Origin: Emticicia soli
Lineage (GTDB): Bacteria; Bacteroidota; Bacteroidia; Cytophagales; Spirosomataceae
NCBI RefSeq assembly: GCF_037860775.1
Contig: NZ_JBBEWC010000006.1
Coordinates: 248,001 to 312,000, forward strand
Length of the DNA: 64,000 nt
Direction of reading: 5' to 3'
Part shown: piece by piece, positions 1-9,511 of the stretch
How the letters are laid out: each line of letters opens with the position of its first letter
How positions within the stretch are numbered: position 1 is the stretch's first letter
Position numbers and translations under genes: made by a program
The notes under the pieces: model-generated
What the model was told of the DNA's origin: nothing
What the model saw: the letters and a program-made list of their open reading frames with translations, nothing else
Databases searched by the model: none

Positions 1-762
1 AAAAACATCTCCGGCCGCTGTGGAGTCAATAGCTTCTACCATTGGTGCATCTACAAAAAACGAGTGATATTCGTTCTGAAAATAAGCCCCTCTTGCGCCT
101 AGGGTAATAATTACATTATCAACGCCCCTATCTATTAAGACCTGCGCCGCCTCTCTGATGGCGTCATCATTGCTTACTTTAACGCCTGTCAGCAATTCGG
201 CCTCGGTTTCATTGGGTGTAATGAGGTATAGATTCGGATAAATTTCTTTCGGCAGTTCTTGTGCAGGTGCAGGGTTCAGAATAACCCGGGTTTGGGCTTT
301 GATGCCCTCTTTGGCGGCGAAAGCCACACTTTTAAGTGGAATCTCGAGTTGCATTAATAAAACCTCGGCATTTTCTATTTCGGCCGATGCTTTCAGAATA
401 TCTTCTTCCGAAAGGGTATCGTTTGAGCCTGATGCCACCACAATGTTGTTTTCTCCGGCCTCGTTTACAATAATCAAGGCCGTACCAGAGGCTTTTTCAG
501 TATCTATGCTTATATAATCTGTATTGATTTTTTCTTTCTGAAAGCCCTCAATGGCCTGTTTACCAAAAATATCGTTGCCAACTTTGCCAACAAATACAAC
601 ATTGCCACCCGTACGGGCCGCAGCTACCGCCTGATTAGCACCTTTGCCACCGGCAAACATAAAGAATGTACCGCCTAGAATAGTTTCGCCGGGTTTCGGG
701 AAACGGCTGGTTTTTACCACCATGTCGGTGTTCGAACTACCTATTACTACTATTTTTGACAT
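1..762 (-). CDS. rbsK: Ribokinase (PfkB family), 3' end cut by window edge
   Basis: Phosphorylates D-ribose to ribose 5-phosphate with ATP in the cytoplasm. The 254 visible codons read without a stop from an ATG at 762 to the window edge. The PfkB N-terminal signature GGKGANQA lies at residues 38-45, and the C-terminal signature TAAGDVF with the catalytic base Asp252 is the last thing visible, so roughly the last 50 residues are missing. It follows a GRP-family permease (gap 30 bp) and a nucleoside hydrolase on the same strand. The inferred route is: nucleoside hydrolase frees ribose, the permease imports it, and this kinase traps it. The family is certain; ribose as substrate is inferred from length, motifs and neighbours. 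Confidence 0.93.
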   Translation of the reverse strand, partial: MSKIVVIGSSNTDMVVKTSRFPKPGETILGGTFFMFAGGKGANQAVAAARTGGNVVFVGKVGNDIFGKQAIEGFQKEKINTDYISIDTEKASGTALIIVNEAGENNIVVASGSNDTLSEEDILKASAEIENAEVLLMQLEIPLKSVAFAAKEGIKAQTRVILNPAPAQELPKEIYPNLYLITPNETEAELLTGVKVSNDDAIREAAQVLIDRGVDNVIITLGARGAYFQNEYHSFFVDAPMVEAIDSTAAGDVF

Positions 763-792
763 AACATAAAAATTTGTGGATTGTTGATTCAT

Positions 793-1788
793 TTACCTTG
801 CAGCTATTATCAGCCCCAGCCCTATTACATACATTAACAGCATAAGATTCAAAATTGTTGATGTTCCTTTGGGTGAATTTCTGAATTCTTTCCAGATAAA
901 GATGCCCCATATAGCGGCTACTACCGTTGCGCCCTGCCCTAAACCATACGAAATTGCAGTGCCAGCCTTATCTGACGCAATAATGCTGAAAGCCATACCA
1001 ACACACCAGATGGCACCACCCAGAATTCCGGTCAGATGATTTTTGAGACTTCCCCCAAAATAATCGGCATAGGTTACGGGTGTACCCACAAACGGACGGA
1101 ACATCAGAAATGTATTAAACAACAAATTGCTCAAAAAAATACCAATCGAAAAGAAGAACACAGCCGTATAGGGGCTTAGTTTACCTGCTTCAGGCACTTG
1201 GAAATTCGGAAACATGGCCTGCGCCACATACTTATAAAAATAGCCCATCATTACCCCAGCTACAACTGATAGTATAAGCCCCTTAGACGATACACCTTTT
1301 GCTTGTGAAGCCATGCGATGGTAGGCATAAGCATTGAGTAAAATAGCGCAAGCAACTAAAGCCACGCCCGAAAAAAGCATATTTGAATTACCAACCGGAT
1401 TATCAAGGTAGTTTACAATAACCCCAATTACCAGCGCCAAACCAATACCTACCGGAAAAGCCACAGCCATACCAGCAATAGCAATAGCTGCCCCCAGTAA
1501 AATATTGGCAGCATTAAACACGATACCACCCAACATAGCTGAACTTATGTTGGCTGAGGCCGCCTGTTGAACATCAGCTACAAAACTACGCCCTTGGTTA
1601 CCTATGCTGCCGAGTGTAAAAGCTGCAAACGTAGCCAGTAGCACAATGCCAATTACGTAGTCCCAGTAAAAAAGCTCAAACCGCCATGATGCGGCCGCCA
1701 GTTTCTGCGTATTTGCCCACGAACCCCAGCACAACATGGTAATAATGCAAAAAATAACCGCAAGCGGATATGTTTCTATTATAAACAT
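793..1788 (-). CDS. GRP/RhaT-like sugar permease
   Basis: A 331-residue, almost entirely hydrophobic protein with about ten predicted membrane segments and no signal peptide, which fits the glucose/ribose porter (GRP) branch of the drug/metabolite transporter superfamily. The first helix carries the Trp-rich segment CWGSWANTQK typical of this branch. Members move monosaccharides into the cell, probably by cation symport. It sits between a nucleoside hydrolase and ribokinase on the same strand with short gaps (34 and 30 bp), so ribose is the likely substrate. That specificity is inference; rhamnose or another sugar cannot be excluded from sequence. Confidence 0.85.
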   Translation of the reverse strand: MFIIETYPLAVIFCIITMLCWGSWANTQKLAAASWRFELFYWDYVIGIVLLATFAAFTLGSIGNQGRSFVADVQQAASANISSAMLGGIVFNAANILLGAAIAIAGMAVAFPVGIGLALVIGVIVNYLDNPVGNSNMLFSGVALVACAILLNAYAYHRMASQAKGVSSKGLILSVVAGVMMGYFYKYVAQAMFPNFQVPEAGKLSPYTAVFFFSIGIFLSNLLFNTFLMFRPFVGTPVTYADYFGGSLKNHLTGILGGAIWCVGMAFSIIASDKAGTAISYGLGQGATVVAAIWGIFIWKEFRNSPKGTSTILNLMLLMYVIGLGLIIAAR

Positions 1789-1822
1789 AGCTTTAAGATG
1801 TTAAGGTATAAAACAGATATTT

Positions 1823-2806
1823 TTACTTCTTTTTAGGCTGATGCATCATTAAATCTTCAATGATAGCCGTTACTTCGGCCGTTGGCATTTTCTCTGTCAA
1901 GTACATTATCTTCTCTCCCGGAATCAACACATTACTGCCATCGTCTGTAATCTCAAAGTTCAGTTTTCTTGTCGAAAAATAAGGTTCTACGCCTTTCACG
2001 GCCACCAATACGGCTGTTTGGTCCCAGCTATTGCGGCCTATGGTGTTTTTATCTTTGGCAAGTGCTACCTGATACGCATCTTTTACAGGGCTTTGCTGTA
2101 TGCTTTCATTGTTTATTAATCGAATACCCGTTCTTATTCTCTCGCCTACTTCAAAACCGCTCAACAACATTGGTGTATTCCACTCCGAGAAAACCTTTTG
2201 AGAGGCTTTAGCATCGATATGCACATTAAACTCGTGTCCACGGTTTTCTTTGTTAAGACCTGCCGCCATTGATACCAGCAATTTTACTTTCTTTTTGATA
2301 AGGTCTTTGCCCGATAATTTAGAAAATTCATCGGGTTGAGAAGCAAGCAAATCGGCCAGATTAGTGAAGAACCCTACGGTTATAATGGTTACCGATTGGT
2401 CGGGCTGCTTGGCGAGTATCTTCCTATAAAGTTTTGTAGCCTCCATAGCCTCAGCGTTCGATTTCACCTTGTGCGGATATTTGTCTACAATAAACTCAGC
2501 CCATTTCTGCTGACAACTCATGTTGGGTTTGTCGCGCTTTGTGATGCCAATCGGAATATCAGGGCGACCAAAGTAGGTATTCAATAAGCTAATTGTGGGT
2601 ACGGTTGTTTCGAAAGCATTGCACGAAATAGTAGCCAGGATTTTGGCTTCTCCGGCATCGGCAAAAGCATGAAGCAACGCCATAGCCCCAACATCATCAT
2701 AATCGGGTGCAATATCGGTATCAAAAATAACAGACACGGGTTTATTTTTTTGAGCAGAAACACAAAGGCTTAGCACACAAAGTATGATTACAAAAAACTT
2801 TGGCAT
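1823..2806 (-). CDS. Secreted inosine-uridine-type nucleoside hydrolase
   Basis: Cleaves the N-glycosidic bond of nucleosides to give base and ribose. Residues 1-18 form a signal peptide ending VSA|Q, so the enzyme should act in the periplasm or outside. The Ca2+-binding Asp cluster of the IUNH fold is at 29-38 (DTDIAPDYDD, a slightly longer spacing than the textbook DTDPGIDD). A second conserved patch, HEFNVHIDAKA, matches the family segment EFNFxxDPEA. It is the first gene of a three-gene same-strand set with the sugar permease and ribokinase, which supports a role in scavenging external nucleosides. Length, 327 residues, is normal. Confidence 0.88.
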   Translation of the reverse strand: MPKFFVIILCVLSLCVSAQKNKPVSVIFDTDIAPDYDDVGAMALLHAFADAGEAKILATISCNAFETTVPTISLLNTYFGRPDIPIGITKRDKPNMSCQQKWAEFIVDKYPHKVKSNAEAMEATKLYRKILAKQPDQSVTIITVGFFTNLADLLASQPDEFSKLSGKDLIKKKVKLLVSMAAGLNKENRGHEFNVHIDAKASQKVFSEWNTPMLLSGFEVGERIRTGIRLINNESIQQSPVKDAYQVALAKDKNTIGRNSWDQTAVLVAVKGVEPYFSTRKLNFEITDDGSNVLIPGEKIMYLTEKMPTAEVTAIIEDLMMHQPKKK

Positions 2807-2980
2807 TTGAATAGATGGTTATGAGGCTGAATTGATACTTCCAAAAATAGGAAATAAAAGTTAATTGTTTGTATTTATTTCAGAATAAATACAAGCGTTT
2901 TATATCATTCATTTGGTTTAAAGATGGCTTTGTTTTAGATTTCTCTCTATCTTGCCAACCAAAAATTAAAAACCTATTCG

Positions 2981-4357
2981 ATGAAAAATACTTTAACCTT
3001 AATATTTTGCTTGGTAGCAGCACTCGCAAAGGCACAGCAAGTAGATGTATGGCTTACCAATGCCGATAAATCGGCACTATTTCAGAAACAGAATGTGGCC
3101 TTGAGCTTTGGGAACGAAAAGACCGACGAGCCGACTATTTTTGTAGATGATACCAAGCGTTTTCAGCGCATGGATGGCTTTGGCTTTACGCTTACAGGTG
3201 GTAGTGCTACTTTGATTAATCAATTAAAAGACTCCGAAAAAGCCGAACTACTGAAAGAACTTTTTGCTACCGACCAACAAAACATAGGCATTAGTTATCT
3301 GAGAATAAGCATTGGTGCATCAGACCTAAGCGACCATGTTTTTACTTATAATGATTTAGCGAAAGGCGAAACCGACCCCAATATCAAGAAATTCAGCTTG
3401 GCAGAAGAGCAAAAAGATTTGATACCTGTACTGAAACAGATACTGAAAATTAATCCGAATATTAAAATATTAGGCTCGCCCTGGACACCGCCGACCTGGA
3501 TGAAAACTAATGGTGAGTCAAAAGGTGGAAGCTTGAAACCTGAGTTTTATCAGGCTTATGCTCTTTACCTGGTTAAGTATATACTAGGTATGCAGAAAGA
3601 GGAAATCAGGATTGATGCTATTACGATTCAAAATGAACCCTTGCATCCCGGCAATAACCCAAGTCTTTTGATGTTACCTAGCGAACAAGGAGCATTTATC
3701 AAGAAAAGCCTCGGCCCAGCCTTCAAAACTGCCGGAATCAAGACCAAGATTATTCTATACGACCATAACGCCGACCGCCCTGATTATCCAATCAGTATAT
3801 TGAACGACCCCGAAACACGCAAATACGTTGATGGGTCGGCCTTTCATTTATACGGCGGCAGTATTGAAGCCCTGAAAGATGTGCATGAAGCCCACCCTGA
3901 TAAAAACCTTTACTTTACAGAGCAATGGATTGGCGCACCGGGCAATTTTGCAGGCGATTTAAAGTGGCACGTTAAAAACCTTATTATCGGAGGATCACGC
4001 AATTGGTGCAAAACTGTTTTGGAATGGAATCTGGCGGCTGACCCAAAACAAAATCCCCATAATGATGGTGGTTGTACTGAGTGTCTCGGAGCAATTACCA
4101 TAGGTAATTCTATTGTCCGTAATCCGGCTTATTATATTGTAGCACACGCATCTAAATTTGCTCGTCCGGGTTCGGTGCGTATTGCTTCCAATATTACTAT
4201 GAGTCTTGCAAATGTGGCTTTTAAAACACCATCGGGCAAAACGGTATTAATTGTGCTGAACGAATCTGACAAGCCGCAAGCATTTACTATTTCAACCAAA
4301 GGCAAAACCTTGAGCCAATCGCTCGATGGAGGTTCAGTTGCTACATATATCTGGTGA
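2981..4357 (+). CDS. Secreted glycoside hydrolase family 30
   Basis: A 458-residue exported glycosidase of the GH30 (glucosylceramidase-like) family. Residues 1-18 are a signal peptide ending AKA|Q. The N-terminal motif QRMDGFGFTLTGG, the acid/base Glu219 in TIQNEP, and the nucleophile Glu314 in YFTEQW are all present. The Trp-rich segment SPWTPPTWMKT before the acid/base is typical. A C-terminal beta-sandwich closes the protein. GH30 members act on beta-glucosides, beta-1,6-glucans or xylans; the substrate here cannot be assigned. It is monocistronic, followed by a hairpin with matching GCCACC/GGTGGC arms, and is divergent from the nucleoside-salvage genes. Confidence 0.9.
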   Translation: MKNTLTLIFCLVAALAKAQQVDVWLTNADKSALFQKQNVALSFGNEKTDEPTIFVDDTKRFQRMDGFGFTLTGGSATLINQLKDSEKAELLKELFATDQQNIGISYLRISIGASDLSDHVFTYNDLAKGETDPNIKKFSLAEEQKDLIPVLKQILKINPNIKILGSPWTPPTWMKTNGESKGGSLKPEFYQAYALYLVKYILGMQKEEIRIDAITIQNEPLHPGNNPSLLMLPSEQGAFIKKSLGPAFKTAGIKTKIILYDHNADRPDYPISILNDPETRKYVDGSAFHLYGGSIEALKDVHEAHPDKNLYFTEQWIGAPGNFAGDLKWHVKNLIIGGSRNWCKTVLEWNLAADPKQNPHNDGGCTECLGAITIGNSIVRNPAYYIVAHASKFARPGSVRIASNITMSLANVAFKTPSGKTVLIVLNESDKPQAFTISTKGKTLSQSLDGGSVATYIW

Positions 4358-4376
4358 TTGGGCTTGTTTAATAATA

Positions 4377-4409
4377 AAGCCACCCTATTATTACATAAAA
4401 AGGTGGCTT
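4377..4409 (+). terminator. Hairpin after GH30 gene
   Basis: Arms AAGCCACC (4377-4384) and GGTGGCTT (4402-4409) form a perfect 8-bp stem with a 17-nt loop, 20 nt after the GH30 stop. The trailing T-tract is weak. It also lies between convergent genes, so it could act on both strands. Confidence 0.6.
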
Positions 4410-4440
4410 CATTTAATTTGTACCTACGAGGGGTTAATGC

Positions 4441-5940
4441 TCAATCACTCTTCAGTTTCTCTAAAGCATTGATTGCGCTTTTCAGATTCGGATTAATTTC
4501 TAAAACCTTTTTATACATTAGAATCGCATTCGGCTTATCGCCCGAGGCATCCAATGCCATTGCCAGACTGTCGTAAACATTTGCGCTGTTTGGAAATAAA
4601 ACCGTGTTCAATCTCAGCACTTCCACTCCCTTTTCTTTGTAGTTATTAAAAAACATACTAATTCCATTCATATTCATTTCCCTTTCGTCTAAGCGAAAAT
4701 GAGCGGTATCTGCTTTAATACTGTTTAGCCTGGCCCATGCAGTATTTACATCGTGCTTAATTAATGTTCTGACAAACTCGTTTGCTACTGATTTTTTATC
4801 AGTCTGAACAGCCCCTCCATTCAACAAATACATAAGGCTCATTGCTGTACCATGCGTACTGCGGTGGGTTACATTATTAAGAACAACTACTGTCTGATCT
4901 TTGCTTAAGTTTCGAATAAAAGCTGTTACAGCGCCGGGCATTCCACCTGTATGAAATACTACTTTGCCATACGTCGAATCTTTTAATATACACCAACCCA
5001 AGCCAAAGTATGATGTTGTATTTCTCCAGCCCGTTACAGCCAACTCTCCATTATTTAAGCGAATGGGAGTAAAAGCCTTATCTAGTGTTGATTGTTTAAT
5101 TATTTTACCTGCGTATAATGCTCTGTCGAATTTCAGCAGATCTTCTGACGTACTCACTACATTACCCATACCAACCAAACCGTCTATATGTAGTAATTCT
5201 ATGTGGTTCTGTCTTAATGAGTCTGCTCTTTGCAATACCCAAGGGGCAAAATTCAAATAATCATACCCAACTACCCTCTCAGGGTCATCGACTTTTATTA
5301 AGGGCGTGCTGATGTAGGTATGCAACATACCTGCAGGCTTGAATATGTTTTTGCTCAGATAGTCAGGGAACGGAGTTTTGCTTATTTTTTCAACAATTAG
5401 TGCCAACAAATTGTATCCCGGATTTGAATAACTCCATTTCTCGCCCGGCGCCGACCGGAAAGCATTTTTGTCGTTATTGATGGCTAAAGGAATATCAATG
5501 AGAGTAAATATTTTACTCGTATCCTGCGAATACGGTTTTTCCAATATCTGGTAATCGGCCAATCCGGAAGTGTGAGATAAAAGCTGGCTAATGGTAATAG
5601 CGCCGTTATCTAATTCGGGAACGTATTTCTTAACAGGATCATTTAAATTGAGCTTCCCTTTTTCATAGAGCTGTAAAATAGCAATCGATGTGAATAATTT
5701 GGAGACGGAAGCCAGATGGAATGCCGAAGCTGAAGTAACGGGCTTATTTGTTACGGAGTTAGCAATACCATTTGATTTTTGGTAGACAATTTTTCCTTTT
5801 TCGGCTACCAGAACATTCCCTGATAGCTCATAATCTGCAACCCTGAAAGCCACCAGACTGTCGATCTGATGTATAGGATTTTGTGCATAGGTGTAGATAC
5901 TGAATGTAATTAACAGAAGGTTTAATAATATCTTTTTCAT
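4441..5940 (-). CDS. Exported serine hydrolase (class C beta-lactamase fold) with C-terminal TPR
   Basis: A member of the beta-lactamase/D-alanyl-D-alanine carboxypeptidase-like serine hydrolases. The start chosen is ATG 5940, which opens a clean signal peptide (MKKILLN... to TYA|Q); an upstream in-frame start would add ten residues before it. The nucleophile motif SVSK is at residues 78-81, the second motif is in WSYSNPGYN, and the third is HTGG. The last about 45 residues (segment KPNAILMYKKVLEINPNLKSA, given in two parts: KPNAILMYKK and VLEINPNLKS) read as one TPR unit, a common Bacteroidota arrangement. Substrate could be a peptide, an ester or a D-amino-acid compound; resistance to beta-lactams is not implied. 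It is followed upstream by an AraC regulator on the same strand 81 bp away. Confidence 0.85.
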   Translation of the reverse strand: MKKILLNLLLITFSIYTYAQNPIHQIDSLVAFRVADYELSGNVLVAEKGKIVYQKSNGIANSVTNKPVTSASAFHLASVSKLFTSIAILQLYEKGKLNLNDPVKKYVPELDNGAITISQLLSHTSGLADYQILEKPYSQDTSKIFTLIDIPLAINNDKNAFRSAPGEKWSYSNPGYNLLALIVEKISKTPFPDYLSKNIFKPAGMLHTYISTPLIKVDDPERVVGYDYLNFAPWVLQRADSLRQNHIELLHIDGLVGMGNVVSTSEDLLKFDRALYAGKIIKQSTLDKAFTPIRLNNGELAVTGWRNTTSYFGLGWCILKDSTYGKVVFHTGGMPGAVTAFIRNLSKDQTVVVLNNVTHRSTHGTAMSLMYLLNGGAVQTDKKSVANEFVRTLIKHDVNTAWARLNSIKADTAHFRLDEREMNMNGISMFFNNYKEKGVEVLRLNTVLFPNSANVYDSLAMALDASGDKPNAILMYKKVLEINPNLKSAINALEKLKSD

Positions 5941-6021
5941 GTGATTGTAAAGTAATTTATTTGAACACATGCAAAACTACCATACAACGTTTTCTGAAAA
6001 TTGGATGAAATTAGCGCATCG

Positions 6022-6813
6022 CTATTTTACGAATTTCTTTGGCGAAAAGCCTGTAGCCTCCTTGAATACTCTGATGAAATGACTTTGATCAAAAAAGCCA
6101 CATATATAGGCAATATCGGTTAAAGATTTATCTGAAAAATTCATTAATTGAAGCGCCTTTTCTACTTTCAGTCTCCTTCGGTATTCACCCAGACTACACC
6201 CGAAATATCGGGGGAAATATTTTGACACAGTTACTGGATGTATGCCTGCAGCTGTGGCAATTTGCTGCAATGAAATTTCACGGTCCCAATTATCACAGAG
6301 AAATTCGTGTATTATGTGCGTCCAGCGGGGTATTGTTTTTTTAATGCTTGATAATTGCGGCTGGATTAAATTGAGAATTAACATATCAATGCTGTCGTTA
6401 CAGATATTATCTTGCATCTGTAGTTCTTTATACAGACGAAGCATGATATAAAACGAACCGGGAGTTTCGGCCACCTTTTCAAAATCAGATTCATTAAGGT
6501 CATAAGTCTTGAAAAATTCCGGTTCTATCTCCAGATTAATATTTTTACATAAGGACGTAACCAAAGCTATTTGATGCTCTTCGCCAGCCCGAATATATGA
6601 GAATTGTTCAATATTGGTATTTACACCTGCGTGCGATTTTCTACCAACTGCCATACGCCCACTAAGTCCGACACTCAAGTGCGGATTTTCGTGTGTGTGT
6701 AATAAAGATTTTGTCTGCTCACGGTTGTAATCGGTTAATCCGATAAGCAAACCGTTAGATGAAAAAGTACTATGTACTATGCCCTGATATTCTCCAGGTG
6801 AAAGATTCTCCAT
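6022..6813 (-). CDS. AraC-family transcriptional regulator
   Basis: A 263-residue regulator. The N-terminal half carries a cupin-like sensing segment with HTHENPHLSVG, as in AraC proteins with an AraC_binding domain. The C-terminal about 100 residues hold the two helix-turn-helix motifs (first: ISLQQIATAAGIHPVTVSKY; second ends DIAYICGFFDQSHFIRVFK) and the final FSPKKF. Effector and targets are unknown. It lies upstream of the serine hydrolase on the same strand and is divergent from the TonB-receptor cluster with a 313-bp intergenic region containing a strong inverted repeat, so either neighbour could be a target. Confidence 0.88.
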   Translation of the reverse strand: MENLSPGEYQGIVHSTFSSNGLLIGLTDYNREQTKSLLHTHENPHLSVGLSGRMAVGRKSHAGVNTNIEQFSYIRAGEEHQIALVTSLCKNINLEIEPEFFKTYDLNESDFEKVAETPGSFYIMLRLYKELQMQDNICNDSIDMLILNLIQPQLSSIKKTIPRWTHIIHEFLCDNWDREISLQQIATAAGIHPVTVSKYFPRYFGCSLGEYRRRLKVEKALQLMNFSDKSLTDIAYICGFFDQSHFIRVFKEATGFSPKKFVK

Positions 6814-7126
6814 TTACCGAAAATTTTCATCAAATATAAATAATTGTAGCATTGATAAAAAGATAACGCGCAAATCAAGAATTTAGTGATACTGATAGAA
6901 TAAACGAATGTTGACTTCGTTTTCAAATAGACGCTTGTCCGAATAATAAAACAAACGTCTATTTGCTATCTTCTGACAACCTTTGTAAGTGACTTAATAT
7001 GAATCTATCTCAAAAAAATGCAGTATTCGCTGCTATTAAAGGCTATGTTTATGCCTTTTCATTACTGTTTTATTTCTCCGAAAATGTATTGGCAATCAGA
7101 TTAATGAACAGATAAGTTTCTTTGAT
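6814..7126. promoter_or_regulatory. Divergent intergenic region with a 10-bp-arm inverted repeat
   Basis: This A+T-rich stretch separates the AraC gene from the TonB-receptor gene. It contains a perfect inverted repeat, CAAATAGACG at 6924-6933 and CGTCTATTTG at 6956-6965, with inner TTGT/ACAA bases that could extend the pairing. It is not followed by a T-run, so it looks more like an operator or leader hairpin than a terminator. A 38-codon open frame (6999-7115) with a hydrophobic middle lies just before the receptor gene, but nothing else supports it as a gene. Confidence 0.5.
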
Positions 7127-9511
7127 ATGTACAAACTTATTTCTCTACTCATTTTGCTGAGCATGGCTAATGCCTTTGGGCAAAACAAGCGCTTGAGTCT
7201 CAATGGTTTTGTGAGCGATGCCAATACCGGAGAAGCACTCATTGGTGCCACTATCTTTGACGAACACTCAGAAACCGGCATATTTACTAATAAATATGGT
7301 TACTTTTCGCTTTCTCTGGCTCCGAAATCGGTGAGCATTAAAGTATCTTTTATCGGCTACGAAACCTTTAGTACTGAGCTAATCCTTGATAAAGATACTA
7401 CACTTGCTATTGAATTAACACCTGTTTCACAAGTGCTAGAGGAGGTACTTGTAGTAGACACAGAAGAACAAAAACTGCAAAGAACGCCTATAGGAGTTAC
7501 GAGCATTCCTGTTTCAAGGTTAAAAGAAATACCTATTTTATTCGGTGAATCTGATGTGTTAAAAGCTTTGGCTATGACTCCTGGTGTAAGTACGGGTAAT
7601 GAAGGCACTTCAGGATTACTAGTCAGAGGCGGTAGCCCTGACCAGAATCTTATTTTAATAGATGATGCCACTGTTTATAATGCTTCTCATTTATTTGGTT
7701 TGGTATCTATTTTTAATACTGATGCTATTAAAAATGTATCTTTATATAAGGCCGGCTTCCCGGCTCAATATGGCGGGAGATTATCTTCTGTTTTAGATAT
7801 ATCTATGAAAGAAGGGAACAACCAAAAAAAGAATCAGGAGCTAACTATTGGCCTGATAGGTTCAAAGCTTCTATTTGAAGGGCCTTTACCGGGGCGACAT
7901 TGGGGTAAATCTTCTTACATGATTTCTGCCCGTACTTCTACACTAACTCCAATTTTATTACCTGCAATCATTGCGTTCAAACTCGGCAAAGCTGATAATT
8001 CTATTAATTACTGGCTATACGATGTGAATGCTAAAATCAACTATCAGCTCAATAAAAAAACACAGGTTTTTGCAAGCATCTATCATGGAAATGATTTTTT
8101 AATATCTCAGGATGGTCTGGTTAATGATAGAGGCAAGGTTAATCTTAACTGGGGTAACTTGATTGGTAGTGTCAGGCTAAATTATATCATGCATCCAAAG
8201 CTTTTTTTGAAGGCTATTGCTAGTTTCTCTGATTATCATTACACACTCGGCAGTACCAGTTATGAAAAAGCTAATACTCAATGGAAAGAAAAAGACTACC
8301 TTTTTAATACCTCAAGCATTCGGGATTGGTCGGGCAAAGCCTCTTTTGAGTGGTTTCCTTTTTCGTTTTATCAGGCAAAATTTGGTCTCGAAGCTACCAA
8401 CCATTTATATACCCCTACTTCATTAAGAACTTCACAACCTATTTTTAATGATTCTCTCAGAAAAATTACAGCGCCATTAACAGCCAATGAGTATAGCCTG
8501 TTTATAGAAAATGAGCTAAATTTCTCGAAATGGCTGTCTACTAATATAGGGCTCAGACGAACCTCTTACATTGTTCGAAATAATACTTTCAATCGGCTTG
8601 AACCCAGAGTAAGTGCGAATATACTATTGCCACAGCATATTGCCATTAAAGGAGGTTATTCAGAAATGAATCAGTTCATTCATTTATTAAATAGCAATGG
8701 TGTAGGCTTTCCGAATGATGTCTGGGTTCCTTCTACCGACAATATCAGCCCATCTAATTCTAAAATGTTTTCGGTGGGTTTAAGCAAATCCTTCCCTAAA
8801 CAACACATTGAGCTAACTATAGAGGCGTATAAAAAAGAGTTTAATAATCTGATTGATTATGCTGATGGAAAAAACCTTTTCTCCAATTTTAATACCTCAT
8901 GGGAAAACCTGATAGAAAAAAATGGGATTGGACGAGTAAAGGGTTTAGAGTTTTTTCTGAACAAGACAGAAGGCGTTTTAAATGGCTGGATTGCTTACAC
9001 CTACGCAAAAAATGAGAGAAAATTTGCCAATATAAACGATGGCAATTGGTATGCCGCTAATTTTGACAGGCGCCATATATTAGCAGTTGTTATAAACTAC
9101 AAACCTGAGAATAGCAAAAGTTCATTTAACGTATCGTGGAATTACCAGAGCGGGCAACCTGTTACTGTTCCAATAGCCCTTGCCAGATACTTTATTGAAA
9201 GAGATTTTACGCTTGGTGGGTCTGTTATTGAGATATATGGCAATCGGAACAACTATAGAATGTCGGCCTACCATCGTTTAGATATAAGTTATAGCTTTCA
9301 ATGGACAACTCGGCGTCATAGAAATGCTACTTTAAATATTGGAATATATAATGTTTATAATAGACTTAATCCTTATTATCTGAAAACACAATGGCAGCCT
9401 TACCCCTTTGCAACTTCAGATGGCAACTTTAAGGGTATCGAAAATAAATTGTATCAGGTAGGGATTATTCCGCTTTTACCATTTGTCAGTTACTCGTTAA
9501 AATTAAGATGA
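7127..9511 (+). CDS. TonB-dependent outer-membrane receptor with carboxypeptidase-like domain
   Basis: A 794-residue outer-membrane transporter. It has a signal peptide (to AFG|Q), then a CarboxypepD_reg-like beta-sandwich at about 25-105 (GFVSDANTGEALIGATI), then a TonB plug at about 115-230 (VRGGSPDQNLILIDDATVY), then a 22-strand barrel. It is shorter than a SusC protein and has no SusD neighbour. Its stop codon overlaps the start of the next gene (ATGA at 9508-9511), a DUF4249 lipoprotein, which is the usual partner of this receptor type. The cargo is unknown; metal chelates, peptides or small molecules are possible. Base composition of this cluster is A+T-richer than flanking genes. Confidence 0.9.
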   Translation: MYKLISLLILLSMANAFGQNKRLSLNGFVSDANTGEALIGATIFDEHSETGIFTNKYGYFSLSLAPKSVSIKVSFIGYETFSTELILDKDTTLAIELTPVSQVLEEVLVVDTEEQKLQRTPIGVTSIPVSRLKEIPILFGESDVLKALAMTPGVSTGNEGTSGLLVRGGSPDQNLILIDDATVYNASHLFGLVSIFNTDAIKNVSLYKAGFPAQYGGRLSSVLDISMKEGNNQKKNQELTIGLIGSKLLFEGPLPGRHWGKSSYMISARTSTLTPILLPAIIAFKLGKADNSINYWLYDVNAKINYQLNKKTQVFASIYHGNDFLISQDGLVNDRGKVNLNWGNLIGSVRLNYIMHPKLFLKAIASFSDYHYTLGSTSYEKANTQWKEKDYLFNTSSIRDWSGKASFEWFPFSFYQAKFGLEATNHLYTPTSLRTSQPIFNDSLRKITAPLTANEYSLFIENELNFSKWLSTNIGLRRTSYIVRNNTFNRLEPRVSANILLPQHIAIKGGYSEMNQFIHLLNSNGVGFPNDVWVPSTDNISPSNSKMFSVGLSKSFPKQHIELTIEAYKKEFNNLIDYADGKNLFSNFNTSWENLIEKNGIGRVKGLEFFLNKTEGVLNGWIAYTYAKNERKFANINDGNWYAANFDRRHILAVVINYKPENSKSSFNVSWNYQSGQPVTVPIALARYFIERDFTLGGSVIEIYGNRNNYRMSAYHRLDISYSFQWTTRRHRNATLNIGIYNVYNRLNPYYLKTQWQPYPFATSDGNFKGIENKLYQVGIIPLLPFVSYSLKLR

